IMG/VR virus record: IMGVR_UViG_3300018410_000045
Span: 1 to 24,705 of that record
Strand: one strand, 5' to 3'
From: a virus
Length of the DNA stretch: 24,705 bases
Positions 6,557-15,700 of this stretch are shown here, piece after piece (position 1 is the stretch's first letter; each line of letters begins with the position of its first letter). The position numbers and the translations under genes were made by a program. A model generated the notes under the pieces. That model saw only the letters and a list, made by a program, of their open reading frames with translations. It had not been told where the DNA came from and made no database searches.

Positions 6557-7190
6557 AAACAACTTTACTGAAATTGTCGACATTGTACTATACCGCTATA
6601 ATTCAGTGGATAGTAAACTATGGTCTCTTATTAAAAGAGAATCTGGTCATAGAAAATTAGACCAAGATAGTTTATTAGTTAGTGCGGAGGCTATTAACAG
6701 AATTATATTAATTCACTTTAGATCTGAAGTAAATAAGTTTCAGTCTATTGAAGGTGCAATGGTGTATAAAGAGGCTACCACAATTTACTTTATGTGGAAA
6801 ATGCTAAATGAAATCAAATCGCTAAAGTGGATTAAAATTAACCTTATTAAAAATGCCAACTATTCAAGAGTCGTAAACATGGACGAGATGAAGACGATTA
6901 AGTTTTCAATCAAAACAATTAGAGGTACGTTTAGAACCTTTGATTACTTTGCAAATAGTCAGCTTCCTCTCGTTAATCATATTTTATATAAGTCAAAAAT
7001 ACTAGGAGCAAATCAACACTATCGAGTTGTCAGAATGTCGAGCTTTTTATCAGCACTTGATAATTTTCTAATGAACAACAATAGCAGCGAATTTGCACTT
7101 CCAGTCAGTACAATTATTAACGAACTCGAAGATTTTGAGAATGACGATCCAGAAGTTCTCATTATTACTGATTATGATTCAGATATATAA
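6540..7190 (+). CDS. Hypothetical protein (216 aa), end of replication operon
   Basis: The ATG at 6540 lies inside the preceding gene (17-base overlap). The 216-aa product is mainly helical, basic in the middle (WIKINLIKNANYSRVV) and ends in a very acidic tail (ELEDFENDDPEVLIITDYDS). An acidic C-terminal tail of this kind is common in phage replication proteins that contact ssDNA-binding proteins, but I recognise no family. Size resembles T4 gp59 (217 aa), yet no sequence match is visible. The last codons overlap the next late promoter. Confidence 0.72.
   Translation: MSTPNKNNFTEIVDIVLYRYNSVDSKLWSLIKRESGHRKLDQDSLLVSAEAINRIILIHFRSEVNKFQSIEGAMVYKEATTIYFMWKMLNEIKSLKWIKINLIKNANYSRVVNMDEMKTIKFSIKTIRGTFRTFDYFANSQLPLVNHILYKSKILGANQHYRVVRMSSFLSALDNFLMNNNSSEFALPVSTIINELEDFENDDPEVLIITDYDSDI
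7182..7189 (+). promoter_or_regulatory. Putative late promoter box overlapping a stop codon
   Basis: GATATATA overlaps the last codons and TAA (7188-7190) of the 216-aa gene and lies 29 bases before the next ATG. It marks the switch from the replication block to the structural block. Confidence 0.58.
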
Positions 7191-7210
7191 AGAAAATATA
7201 TCTAATCAAC

Positions 7211-7597
7211 ATGCTTAAAATTGGTAAAAGAGAGGGACTAGTATACATTTCAGTTGTTTTATGGGTCTTAATGGGGATCCTTGGTGCTATTAAAGGTGCC
7301 GATTTACAACAACTTGCAGTTTACTTTGGTTCTCTAACAGCATACGTTGCAACCTATATCTGGGCAGAAACTAAAAGACCATCTGAAAAGACAGGTATTT
7401 TAGAGAAGGGTCCAAGCTCAAGAAGAGAAATGATGATATATGTTGTTACTGGAATATGGGCAATTGCTGGAGCAGTTGCTATCTGGTACGCCGCTAATTT
7501 AACAGATCTAGCAGTTTACTTTACATCACTTACTGGTTTTGTAGCAAGTTGGATTGCAGGAGAAGTTTACACTCCACAGGATAAGATTAAGAAATAA
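7211..7597 (+). CDS. Four-helix membrane protein with internal duplication
   Basis: This 128-aa protein has four predicted membrane segments: about 9-27, 33-48, 73-91 and 97-113. It is a duplicated two-helix unit: LQQLAVYFGSLTAYVATYIW (29-48) matches LTDLAVYFTSLTGFVASWIA (94-113), with aligned sequence on both sides. The halves are joined by a polar linker (KRPSEKTGILEKGPSSRRE). It is expressed from a late promoter and translationally coupled to the 651-aa structural gene (TAATG). A holin-like or virion-associated membrane protein is possible; no lysis enzyme is adjacent, so function is open. Confidence 0.75.
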   Translation: MLKIGKREGLVYISVVLWVLMGILGAIKGADLQQLAVYFGSLTAYVATYIWAETKRPSEKTGILEKGPSSRREMMIYVVTGIWAIAGAVAIWYAANLTDLAVYFTSLTGFVASWIAGEVYTPQDKIKK

Positions 7598-9552
7598 TGG
7601 CGAATAGTTTTACCGCAACACAGATCGGCGATTCATTTGTCGCTAAAACCAAAGACCCACAACATAATGCACTGAGCATTAGTGCATGGGAAATCCTAGT
7701 TGGTGTTAGTAATGACAATACAGTTGGTAAATTACAAGTTACCGACGGGTCAACCTCTGTAATTGGAGTTGGTACAAATTTAACCCTGCAAAGTGGAGAT
7801 CAATTTATTATTGGTAACTTAACATTTACAGTTGATAATGTAATTGACGCAAATAATTTCACAATCACTGAACCGGCTCCAGTAACAGGACTATTTAACT
7901 TTTATCTTCCAGAAAATTCAAACAATTATTTTAACTATCAATTTAGATGGTCTCAAAGTAATCTTCCAGATGGAGGTCAATTTAGTGAGTTTAGAGAGTT
8001 AACTAGCAACACTGGACCAAATGACCTACTAGGACTTACATTTGACCCAGAAATTCCAGTTTGGATTGATATTAGATTTGAAGCTGAAAGACTTTCACAG
8101 GGTGCTTCAATTAGTTTATTAAGCTGGAGATTTGATTACTTAACGACTGAAGGAGTTGTAGTATCGTGTCCTAACTGGTGTGAAGAGTGTACTGATCCAT
8201 ATGCAATGGACGGTTGCGCAAACATCGTAATCGACTGCGGTGACGGATTATACAACCCATATAACCTAAGAAAGCCCCATTCATATTATAGACAATTAAG
8301 CTCTCTTACAAATCAAATGTGGGGACATGAAGTAAGATACTTTAGAGTTGAACCGGACCAGAGAAGTAGAGACGTGATTCTAATGGAGTACTCACTCTAT
8401 AATGTGGTTGAAGAGTCAACTATGAAAGTAATGGTTCCAGATAACGAATTTCCAACTAGAGAATTTAACTTTGATATCTTTGGAATGGACTTTGAAGAGT
8501 TTGAGATTCATATTACAGGAGATGCATTTACATCCGCATTTGGAACAGGAATGGAACCTAGAAGCAGGGACTACCTATTCTTTCCAATCTTAAATAGAAT
8601 GTATGAGGTAAGTACAGTTGCCCTTGCTGACCAATTCAATGCTCAGTTGACCTATTGGAGAGTTCAACTTAGAAAATGGGAGGACAGAACAAGTTCAATT
8701 CACACTGATACTGCAATTGAGCAAGAGGTTGATGATTTAACAACTGGAATTGAAGAGGTATTTGGAGAAGAGATTCAACAAGAATTTGAAAAGGTTACAA
8801 AACCACAGCAGTTTAAAACTGTTTACCAAGAACTTGACGATTCTATTAGATACAGTAAACATCCATCACTTCAAATCCAGGATGCTGAGATTAGAAACAA
8901 GTGGACAATGATTTCAAAGAACAATTATATGTTGAATAAGGCAGACGTTGGAGAAAGATATGCTCTAACATATAATGCCCTTTCAAAATTAACCACTTCT
9001 GAGAATCTGGCGATTACTGCTTGGTTTAGACCACAGTTTACGGCAGCAGATACTGCAAACTATGTGTTTATCGATGGTAGAGCAGACTCTGATTTTACTA
9101 AGGGACTTGCGGTTGCAACTACACAGACTGAAATGAATGTAACTATTAACGGAGCAAACTATCAACTAGTGTACCCGAATAAATTGGAGTTTAATGTTTG
9201 GTATGCTGTCGTTGTGAATGTTAATAATACACATGGCGATTTAAGTCTAAATGTTTATCGACTAGATCCAAATTCAAATCTTGGTCTTGCACATAAGAAG
9301 AATTCAACATTTACTAATTTTGTAGATCAGACATATACACTACCTTCTACTGAATGGAATGCAGAAAAAGGATGGAGCCTTTCAGCAGCTCCACTAAACG
9401 TAACAAACATCAGATTGTTCGAAAAGGTAATTGAAGCAGAGCAGCACATGAATGTTCTACAACAATATGTAGTTCGCGATGCTGATCTAGCAATTATGAC
9501 CGATAACGCAATTCCATCAATTCAACTAAGACAATACAGTAACCCAAGGTAA
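7597..9552 (+). CDS. Large structural protein, neck/tail type, with C-terminal LamG-like domain
   Basis: This 651-aa protein lies immediately before gp16-gp17, where T4 has its neck genes 13-15. Residues about 45-95 look like a small beta domain common in phage tail proteins (GVGTNLTLQSGDQFIIGN). A cluster of five Cys (C191, C195, C198, C207, C214) could bind metal. Residues 240-365 are a conserved-looking mixed region, followed by an acidic helical linker at 370-400. Residues about 443-630 have the pattern of a LamG/concanavalin-like lectin domain (LAITAWFRPQ, YVFIDGR, VWYAVVVNV, VTNIRLFEK), usually used for glycan or protein binding. Arg codons are nearly all AGA, as in other late genes. 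A neck or fibre-attachment protein is the best guess; the exact role is uncertain. Confidence 0.72.
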   Translation: MANSFTATQIGDSFVAKTKDPQHNALSISAWEILVGVSNDNTVGKLQVTDGSTSVIGVGTNLTLQSGDQFIIGNLTFTVDNVIDANNFTITEPAPVTGLFNFYLPENSNNYFNYQFRWSQSNLPDGGQFSEFRELTSNTGPNDLLGLTFDPEIPVWIDIRFEAERLSQGASISLLSWRFDYLTTEGVVVSCPNWCEECTDPYAMDGCANIVIDCGDGLYNPYNLRKPHSYYRQLSSLTNQMWGHEVRYFRVEPDQRSRDVILMEYSLYNVVEESTMKVMVPDNEFPTREFNFDIFGMDFEEFEIHITGDAFTSAFGTGMEPRSRDYLFFPILNRMYEVSTVALADQFNAQLTYWRVQLRKWEDRTSSIHTDTAIEQEVDDLTTGIEEVFGEEIQQEFEKVTKPQQFKTVYQELDDSIRYSKHPSLQIQDAEIRNKWTMISKNNYMLNKADVGERYALTYNALSKLTTSENLAITAWFRPQFTAADTANYVFIDGRADSDFTKGLAVATTQTEMNVTINGANYQLVYPNKLEFNVWYAVVVNVNNTHGDLSLNVYRLDPNSNLGLAHKKNSTFTNFVDQTYTLPSTEWNAEKGWSLSAAPLNVTNIRLFEKVIEAEQHMNVLQQYVVRDADLAIMTDNAIPSIQLRQYSNPR

Positions 9553-9557
9553 TTAAT

Positions 9558-9580
9558 GTGGGACCAATATTGGATCTCAC
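9558..9580 (+). other. Hairpin in the gap before gp16
   Basis: GTGGGACC...GGATCTCAC can form a 9-bp stem with one G-U pair and one bulged A around an ATAT loop. No T-run follows, so it is not a standard terminator; an RNA-processing or stability element is possible. Confidence 0.35.
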
Positions 9581-9590
9581 GGTAAACTTG

Positions 9591-9598
9591 GATATATA
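9591..9598 (+). promoter_or_regulatory. Putative late promoter box upstream of gp16
   Basis: GATATATA is 25 bases before the gp16 ATG and is followed by an AT-rich leader (GACTATAATATAATATT). One of seven matching sites. Confidence 0.6.
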
Positions 9599-9615
9599 GA
9601 CTATAATATAATATT

Positions 9616-10278
9616 ATGAGCGATAAGAAACGAACAATAAGTGACCAGGCTGACGAAATACGCAGAGAACTGGATGACTTGATTGGAGATAATGAAAGTT
9701 TAGACATAGATCAGGATCCTACCGATACTGCAATTATGAAACAACCAACATCGCTCCCTCCGGTAAATTACGGAGACATCAAGTTAAAATCAACAAATAA
9801 GGCGAAGAAGACAATCACAAGTCTAATGAAGTTCTATCTTGATTCAGATATCATTGAGAAGGACGAATATATTCAAGCTAAGAAAAAGATGGATGAGATG
9901 ACAATGTCCTCTCTAATCTATCAGCTTCAAGCCGGTGAAAGAGCACTAACAACATTATTAGAAACTATTGAAGCAGGGGAACTTGCACCAAGGATGTTTG
10001 AGGTGTTAGCAACCCTACAGAAATCAATGCTCGACATTATTAAGTCACAGACAATGTACTTAATGGCAGCTGAAGAATCAACAAAGAGAATTGCACGTGA
10101 CATCGAAATCTATAAGAAACGCGACGATACTCGAGAAATTGAACAGAGTGGCGGTAGTACAGAAAATAAAAACATTCAACGAGGTACCAAGGACCTAATG
10201 GCAGCCATTCAAGCTGGAATTAAGAATGGTACTAATGAAGAAGACATTGAAGACGTAGAAATCGACGAAACTGAATAA
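9616..10278 (+). CDS. 16: Terminase small subunit (gp16-like)
   Basis: A 220-aa protein directly before the large terminase (T4 gp16: 164 aa). The N-terminal 55 residues are acidic and probably disordered. Residues about 55-170 are a long helical hairpin (TTLLETIEAGELAPRMFEVL, then LDIIKSQTMYLMAAEESTKR) typical of the oligomerising core of T4-type small terminases. The C-terminus is very acidic (EEDIEDVEIDETE). It recognises concatemeric DNA and regulates gp17. It is coupled to gp17 through TAATG. Identification relies on order and helical architecture rather than a catalytic motif. Confidence 0.85.
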   Translation: MSDKKRTISDQADEIRRELDDLIGDNESLDIDQDPTDTAIMKQPTSLPPVNYGDIKLKSTNKAKKTITSLMKFYLDSDIIEKDEYIQAKKKMDEMTMSSLIYQLQAGERALTTLLETIEAGELAPRMFEVLATLQKSMLDIIKSQTMYLMAAEESTKRIARDIEIYKKRDDTREIEQSGGSTENKNIQRGTKDLMAAIQAGIKNGTNEEDIEDVEIDETE

Positions 10279-12107
10279 TGAGCGATTACGTAGGAGATAA
10301 TAGATGGATCCCGAAAGAAGAGGGTGATGTACAGTCAGACAGAATTGTTTGGTCAACTAAACAGGTCAATGATCTGCTATTAGCACTTGACCAAGGGTAT
10401 CGACCTAAAGTTAAGATGCCATTCTACGAGGGTAAGCAATTCTTAAGAAAGGGTAATATTGTCTTTGAATATACTGACGATGAAATTGCAGAACTTGCAA
10501 GATGTGCAACTGATATTGTATACTTTGCTGAAAAATATGCAGTAGTAATGACCGATGATGGTATTAAGAGGGTAAAACTTCGCGAATACCAAAAAAGAAT
10601 GCTGCGTAATTTCCAAAGTGAAAGATTCAATATTGTACTTGCGTCAAGACAGATGGGTAAAACTGTAACTGCATCGATTTATAATGCATGGTATGTTACG
10701 TTTAATACTGATAAGAACACACTACTTCTTGCAAACAAGAGTGATACGACAAAAGAAATCATTGATAAGGCAAAGGTTGTAATTGAGAACCTTCCATTCT
10801 TTATGAAGCCGGGTATTATTAAATATGATGTAATGAATGTTCGTTGTGATAATGGTTGTCGTTTAATTGGTCAATCTACAACAGCAAAGGCCGGTATTGG
10901 TTTTACCATTCATAACCTGTACATTGATGAGTTCGCGCACATTCACCCATCGATTGCTGATTCGTTCTATGAAAACGTTTATCCTACTCTATCAGCTTCG
11001 AAAGTATCAAGACTAACGATTACTTCAACTCCAAATGGTTTCAATAAGTTTTATGAAATCTATGCAGCTGCTGAACGTGGCGATAATGAGTATACTTCAA
11101 TGCGTATTGACTGGTGGGAACACCCAGACCGCGACGATGCATGGTACCAACGAGAACTTGGAAACCTTGGTTCAATTGAAGCATTCAATAAGCAATATGG
11201 TAATGAATTCGTAAGTTCTTCAAACCTGTTAATGGATCCTGTCGATATGAAAAGGATGAGAAAGAGGATGAAGAAATATGTCTACCATGACCTGGAAGAA
11301 TTTGAAAATATTGGAATTGATGTTGAAGGGTTCTTAGCATGGGATCCTGACTTCGATATTGAAGATTCTAGATACAGTGAAAACTTCTGGTTATTTGACG
11401 TTGATATTGCAGAGGGAAATGGTGGTGATTATTCAGTAATTAACGTGTTCCAAGTTTCTCCAATGGATTTTAAAGAGATTGAGAATGTTAACAATCCAGG
11501 AGCAATGTATGATTTCTTTAAATTAAAGCAAGTTGCCCGTTTTAGAAGTAACGAGCATGTAATTGAAGATTTCGCAAAAGTACTATACACTTTAGCAATT
11601 GATATATTCTACAATGAGAACGTAAAAATGATTGTTGAATATAACACATATGGTACAGTTCTATTCCAGTACTTAAGAACGGTTTTCCCACAGCGCAATG
11701 ACTTTGATGAAGAGATGGTGATTAGATTTAGACACCGACATGATGCAAGAACCTTAAAGCCTGGTATTAAACTAAAAGCAGATAATAAGGCAATCTTTTG
11801 TCAGAACTTTTCGAAGCTCTACAAAAATAATAGAATTGACATAACAGATGAGGAAACCATTACTGAGGCAAGTCTATTCGGTGTCTTACCAAATGGAAGT
11901 TATGGTGCTCAAATGGGTAATGATGACCTTATTATGACATGTATTACAGCAACCGAATTCTTTAATACAACGGATTACGCTGATTATATTGAAGAACTTC
12001 TTGATTTTGTTGATTCAGATGTTCAGACAAAAATGGAAGAAGTCTTATATAAAGACATGGAAAGTGATGGTGATCTTCAATACGATATTTACGATCTATT
12101 GAAATAA
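10278..12107 (+). CDS. 17: Terminase large subunit (gp17)
   Basis: This 609-aa packaging motor (T4: 610 aa) combines an ATPase and a headful nuclease. ATPase domain: Walker A SRQMGKT at 123-129, Walker B LYIDEFA at 214-220 with catalytic E218, coupling motif TSTPNG at 249-254. Nuclease domain (RNase H fold): D374 and D376 in FDVDIAEG, E454 in MIVEYN and D549/D550 in GNDDL, matching the T4 triad D401-E458-D542. The length and both domains are complete. Arginine codons are mixed (AGA, CGT, CGA, CGC), unlike neighbouring gp18. It starts on the stop of gp16. Confidence 0.96.
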   Translation: MSDYVGDNRWIPKEEGDVQSDRIVWSTKQVNDLLLALDQGYRPKVKMPFYEGKQFLRKGNIVFEYTDDEIAELARCATDIVYFAEKYAVVMTDDGIKRVKLREYQKRMLRNFQSERFNIVLASRQMGKTVTASIYNAWYVTFNTDKNTLLLANKSDTTKEIIDKAKVVIENLPFFMKPGIIKYDVMNVRCDNGCRLIGQSTTAKAGIGFTIHNLYIDEFAHIHPSIADSFYENVYPTLSASKVSRLTITSTPNGFNKFYEIYAAAERGDNEYTSMRIDWWEHPDRDDAWYQRELGNLGSIEAFNKQYGNEFVSSSNLLMDPVDMKRMRKRMKKYVYHDLEEFENIGIDVEGFLAWDPDFDIEDSRYSENFWLFDVDIAEGNGGDYSVINVFQVSPMDFKEIENVNNPGAMYDFFKLKQVARFRSNEHVIEDFAKVLYTLAIDIFYNENVKMIVEYNTYGTVLFQYLRTVFPQRNDFDEEMVIRFRHRHDARTLKPGIKLKADNKAIFCQNFSKLYKNNRIDITDEETITEASLFGVLPNGSYGAQMGNDDLIMTCITATEFFNTTDYADYIEELLDFVDSDVQTKMEEVLYKDMESDGDLQYDIYDLLK

Positions 12108-12121
12108 AACCAAATCACAAG

Positions 12122-12129
12122 GATATATA
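12122..12129 (+). promoter_or_regulatory. Putative late promoter box upstream of gp18
   Basis: GATATATA lies 36 bases before the sheath ATG, followed by an A-rich leader (GAAAAAAAACAAAATA). It separates sheath and tube expression from the terminase genes. Confidence 0.62.
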
Positions 12130-12157
12130 ATATAGAAAAAAAACAAAATATAGAATT

Positions 12158-15061
12158 ATGGCATTAAGTCCTCAATTACAGCAATTCAAGAGCTCTGGTG
12201 TTTACCGTCTTGAATTCGACAAATCTCAAACCGTTAACATTCCGGCAGAGACTATTAGACTTGTTGTTGGACACTCAAAGAAGGGACCTTACAATACTCC
12301 TATCTTTGTAGAAGACACTGAAACTTTTATTCAGATCTTCGGTTCAATTGATAAATCTTTAGAGAGAAAAGGAATGTATTTCCACAGATCAGCGATCGAA
12401 GCTCTTACAAGAGGTCCTATCTTAGCAATGAACTTAACTTCAGCTAACGATACAGACAAGGCGTACTGGTTTTCTCCAACGACTAACGGTTCTGTTCAAG
12501 GAAATCCTGCTATCACTGGAGAAGCTCTTTACAGAGACATCTTTAACAGAGATAAGTTTTGGATTCCGCAAGATGAAAAACTTCTAAACATTGCAGGAAA
12601 TACTTCAGCAACGTCTGATAACGCAATTTCATTTACAAACATCAAACAAGATCCAATCACTGTAGTAGTTACTCAGGCTGGAGATACTAGAGGCTTTGAT
12701 GTTACTGCAAGAGAATGGTACGGAGAAGGAAACGCTCCAGAAGGAGTTGACGATCTAGATTACATCTCAGATTACATGGTAGATGTTTACGTATTTAAAG
12801 GTAGATTCGTAACTTCTGAGTTAAACAACGATCCAACTTATGGTAACTACTTTAACTCAAACGGTATTATCCCTGAGCAATTCGGTGCATTCGCTAACCT
12901 AAGAGAAGTATCTCTACTAGCAAAATACACTGGTTCTCTAATTCCAGACTTCCAAGATAACGAAGGAAGACAATACTACATCGAGACAATCATTAACTCT
13001 GAATCAAGAAGAACTGGTCTTTTTGCAGCAGTTAATGAAGATGCACTTGATAGAATTGATTTCGTTGGTGAAGCATTCGATATCCACCAAGATTACGAAA
13101 TGCTATCTCACGTAGTTGTTCAACAACAACCAAACCAACTAAACGATCCAAGAGATGCTGCTTTTGAAAACATCGTTTCAGTTAATGGCGATACAATGGA
13201 AATCGCAGTAGCTGCTGGTAACTTTGCAACAATGCAAACTGCGGGTCTAGTTGCTGGTAACTTCTTAGTAGCATCAATTGCTGGCGAATACACTGAAATT
13301 CTTTCAGTTTCACATGACGCAGTTAATGGAATCGCAACAGTTGTTTGTGAAGACGATATCAGCAAAACTTACTACGAAAAATACTCAGCAGGGATCGATC
13401 CAGCTCCTTATGCTGCAGCAACTTTCGTAGGTTCAAACCTAGTATTAAACTACGCTGGTCCATTCACTGGAACTGCAGCAACATCTTACCATGATCTAGC
13501 AGCAGGAGCTTACTTACCTTCGGTTAATGCTGGAGAATATGCTAAAATCCTATCAGTTTCTGATGATGGTAATGGTACAGTAACTATCGTACCTGCAGGT
13601 AACGGTCAGTTCTCAGCAGATTTAGCTGACGCTACCGGTGCTAATTCACCAATGGATGTATATGACCAAGCAGTTAACACAGTATTCGATCTATTCGAAA
13701 TTGGTGTTAATGAAAGAACATACTTCTTCCCAAGCACTAACGGTACTGGTTGGACATTTGAAAACGCAGCAACTGCTGGAGAATTCAAATACACCTACAC
13801 TGTTCCAGCTGGACAGGCTGAAGATACTCAAATTAAAGATGGTATCAAAGTTGGAATGTATCTTCCAATTCAAGGTAGCGATAAACTTGCAAGAATCCTT
13901 GAAATTAGAAGAAAATTCGAAGCTGGTGTAAACGGTGGAGCTGATGATAGATACACTTACACATTTATCTGTCACAGAGACGTACCAGTAGAACCAAACT
14001 ACGCGTTAGGTTCATTCAACTCAGCATCTGATGCTTACAAAACTTTTGTTCTTGAAGCAGCAGAAAATAGCGAGAAAACAATTAGCGAACTTCTAGCAGT
14101 TTTAATTCCAGGTAATGGAGTTTCTAACACACTAGCAGATAAAGACGCAATCACGTTCAGATACCTAGTAGATACTTTTGGTTCTTACGACGCGGCTAGC
14201 GGAATCTTAAACAAGAGAGAATTTACTCTACTTGCTAAAGAGAGACAAAATGTTTCTGCAATTCTAAACGCACCGATGGTAAAAGAATTCAAAGCTTCTA
14301 TGGATCCATCATTTATCGATGAGAACACTGGAGAATTCAAGACTAGCTACATTCCAACTGGAGGTAACCTAAACTTGAACCCACAGTCTCTATACACTCT
14401 TCCATCAATCAACGATGGAGCTAGTTATGGATTCTACTTCTCACCAGGTCTAAACGTAGTAGAGAATGGAAGAACTAAAGTAATTCCACCAGCAGCATTC
14501 GCATCAAATAACTTTATTGATAAGTATACTGAATCTTTACCATGGTCGATCGTTGCAGGTCCAAGACGCGGAGTACTAAGCGGTAGTGGAGTACAAGGAG
14601 TTGAATATGCATTTGATAAAAATGATAGAGATAACCTAGAGCCATTCGGAATCAACCCAGTTGTATTCGAAAGAGGTGCTGGAATCGTAATCAAAGGTAA
14701 CAAGACTGCACAACAATCAATTCAATCAGCATTATCTTCTGCTCACGTAAGAGAGGTACTGATCTACATTGAAGATGGTCTAGCTGCAATCTTACAGAAC
14801 TACCTATTCGAATTCAACACTGCTCAAACTAGATTAGAGATTAAAACTCTAGCTGACTCATTCATGGAATCAGTTAAGAAAGACCAAGGTATTTACGACT
14901 ACAGAAATATCATGGACACTTCAAACAATACAACTGATGTAATTGATAACAACATGGGTGTCCTAGATACTTACGTTGAGCCAGTTAAAGGTCTTGAAAT
15001 CCTAGTTTCTAGAGTAACAGTACTAAATACTGGAGACATTGAATCAGGTAATTTCTCATAA
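12158..15061 (+). CDS. 18: Contractile tail sheath protein (gp18), enlarged
   Basis: The 967-aa protein is much longer than T4 gp18 (659 aa). The N-terminal part (SSGVYRLEFDKSQTVNIPAE, VVGHSKKGPYNTPI) and the C-terminal core (residues about 690-960, including AHVREVLIYIEDGLAAIL and TLADSFMESVKKDQGIYDY) have the sheath layout, the ends forming the inner mesh that contracts around the tube. The excess lies mainly between residues about 340 and 610 and contains three related beta units sharing GEYxxILSVSxD-NG-TV. These would decorate the outer surface of the tail. Arg is almost only AGA and Leu often CTA. A late promoter precedes it and the tube gene follows after 27 bases with its own late box. 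Confidence 0.93.
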   Translation: MALSPQLQQFKSSGVYRLEFDKSQTVNIPAETIRLVVGHSKKGPYNTPIFVEDTETFIQIFGSIDKSLERKGMYFHRSAIEALTRGPILAMNLTSANDTDKAYWFSPTTNGSVQGNPAITGEALYRDIFNRDKFWIPQDEKLLNIAGNTSATSDNAISFTNIKQDPITVVVTQAGDTRGFDVTAREWYGEGNAPEGVDDLDYISDYMVDVYVFKGRFVTSELNNDPTYGNYFNSNGIIPEQFGAFANLREVSLLAKYTGSLIPDFQDNEGRQYYIETIINSESRRTGLFAAVNEDALDRIDFVGEAFDIHQDYEMLSHVVVQQQPNQLNDPRDAAFENIVSVNGDTMEIAVAAGNFATMQTAGLVAGNFLVASIAGEYTEILSVSHDAVNGIATVVCEDDISKTYYEKYSAGIDPAPYAAATFVGSNLVLNYAGPFTGTAATSYHDLAAGAYLPSVNAGEYAKILSVSDDGNGTVTIVPAGNGQFSADLADATGANSPMDVYDQAVNTVFDLFEIGVNERTYFFPSTNGTGWTFENAATAGEFKYTYTVPAGQAEDTQIKDGIKVGMYLPIQGSDKLARILEIRRKFEAGVNGGADDRYTYTFICHRDVPVEPNYALGSFNSASDAYKTFVLEAAENSEKTISELLAVLIPGNGVSNTLADKDAITFRYLVDTFGSYDAASGILNKREFTLLAKERQNVSAILNAPMVKEFKASMDPSFIDENTGEFKTSYIPTGGNLNLNPQSLYTLPSINDGASYGFYFSPGLNVVENGRTKVIPPAAFASNNFIDKYTESLPWSIVAGPRRGVLSGSGVQGVEYAFDKNDRDNLEPFGINPVVFERGAGIVIKGNKTAQQSIQSALSSAHVREVLIYIEDGLAAILQNYLFEFNTAQTRLEIKTLADSFMESVKKDQGIYDYRNIMDTSNNTTDVIDNNMGVLDTYVEPVKGLEILVSRVTVLNTGDIESGNFS
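13175..13978 (+). repeat. Three diverged repeat units inside the sheath insertion
   Basis: Unit A is residues about 340-398, B about 425-480, C about 540-607 of the sheath. They share a core: GNFLVASIAGEYTEILSVS (A), GAYLPSVNAGEYAKILSVS (B) and GMYLPIQGSDKLARILEIR (C), each followed by an NG-containing turn and a Thr/Val strand. The DNA is diverged, so the duplications are old. The spacing is uneven. Confidence 0.6.
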
Positions 15062-15062
15062 A

Positions 15063-15070
15063 GATATATA
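15063..15070 (+). promoter_or_regulatory. Putative late promoter box upstream of gp19
   Basis: GATATATA begins 2 bases after the sheath stop and 26 bases before the tube ATG, giving the tail tube its own late start site. Confidence 0.6.
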
Positions 15071-15088
15071 AAATAAAGAACATTAACA

Positions 15089-15646
15089 ATGGCATTACCA
15101 CACTATAGAGAAGATCAAACAAGCAAGAAGAACAAACACTTCGAACCGGTACAGAGTAACCTGTTTGAGGTAAGTATTCTTCCACCAGATGGAGTAGCAG
15201 GTGCAGACCTATTACTCCAGCATATTAACTCGATCGGAGGTCTTGAGGCTTTATATCGTGAAGTTGCTGCAGTAGAACAAAAATACAAGTTCGCTACTAG
15301 ATCTTATGCTGGTATGCCGGACGGTACTGCAGTTGACATCACAGTTAACTTCTCACTGAACCTTAATGATTCAAACCAGGCTTACGTTTATAAAACACTA
15401 AGAGAATGGTACAGAAAACAATACAATCCAGAAACCGGTGAAATGGGTCTGAAAAAGGATTATGTTGGAACTCTTGTAATCGTTCAATTTAACAGAACTG
15501 GTGATATCTACAGAAAAGTAACTCTAGAAGATTGCTTCATTACTTCCGCACTAGGATTTACTGGAGAGCTTAGCTACGAGACTACTGACCCAGCAACTCT
15601 TGAAGTTGTTTGGAGATGTGATACTTTCGCTGAAGAAATTAACTAA
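15089..15646 (+). CDS. 19: Tail tube protein (gp19)
   Basis: This 185-aa protein (T4 gp19: 163 aa) directly follows the sheath gene, as in T4. The hexameric rings of this family form the inner tail tube. Family features: N-terminal FEPVQSNLFEVSILPP, the middle strand region YAGMPDGTAVDITVNFSLNL, the conserved YVYKTLREWYRKQYNPETGE, and the C-terminal strand SYETTDPATLEVVWRCDTF. No unusual insertion is visible. A hairpin terminator follows. Confidence 0.93.
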   Translation: MALPHYREDQTSKKNKHFEPVQSNLFEVSILPPDGVAGADLLLQHINSIGGLEALYREVAAVEQKYKFATRSYAGMPDGTAVDITVNFSLNLNDSNQAYVYKTLREWYRKQYNPETGEMGLKKDYVGTLVIVQFNRTGDIYRKVTLEDCFITSALGFTGELSYETTDPATLEVVWRCDTFAEEIN

Positions 15647-15658
15647 GATAGATAAGTA

Positions 15659-15691
15659 AAGGGAAGGATCCCAGGTCCTTCCCTTCTTTTT
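15659..15691 (+). terminator. Rho-independent terminator after gp19
   Basis: AAGGGAAGGA pairs with TCCTTCCCTT around TCCCAGG and is followed by CTTTTT. A 10-bp stem and a T-tract end the sheath-tube transcript. Confidence 0.88.
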
Positions 15692-15700
15692 GCACAGAAA

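Noticed and set aside
9558-9580. Hairpin before gp16 as a rho-independent terminator
   Set aside because: No T-run follows the stem, so it is kept only as an unexplained hairpin.
13691-13975. 94-codon minus-strand ORF within the sheath gene
   Set aside because: Ser/Phe/Asn-rich shadow frame antisense to the third sheath repeat unit.
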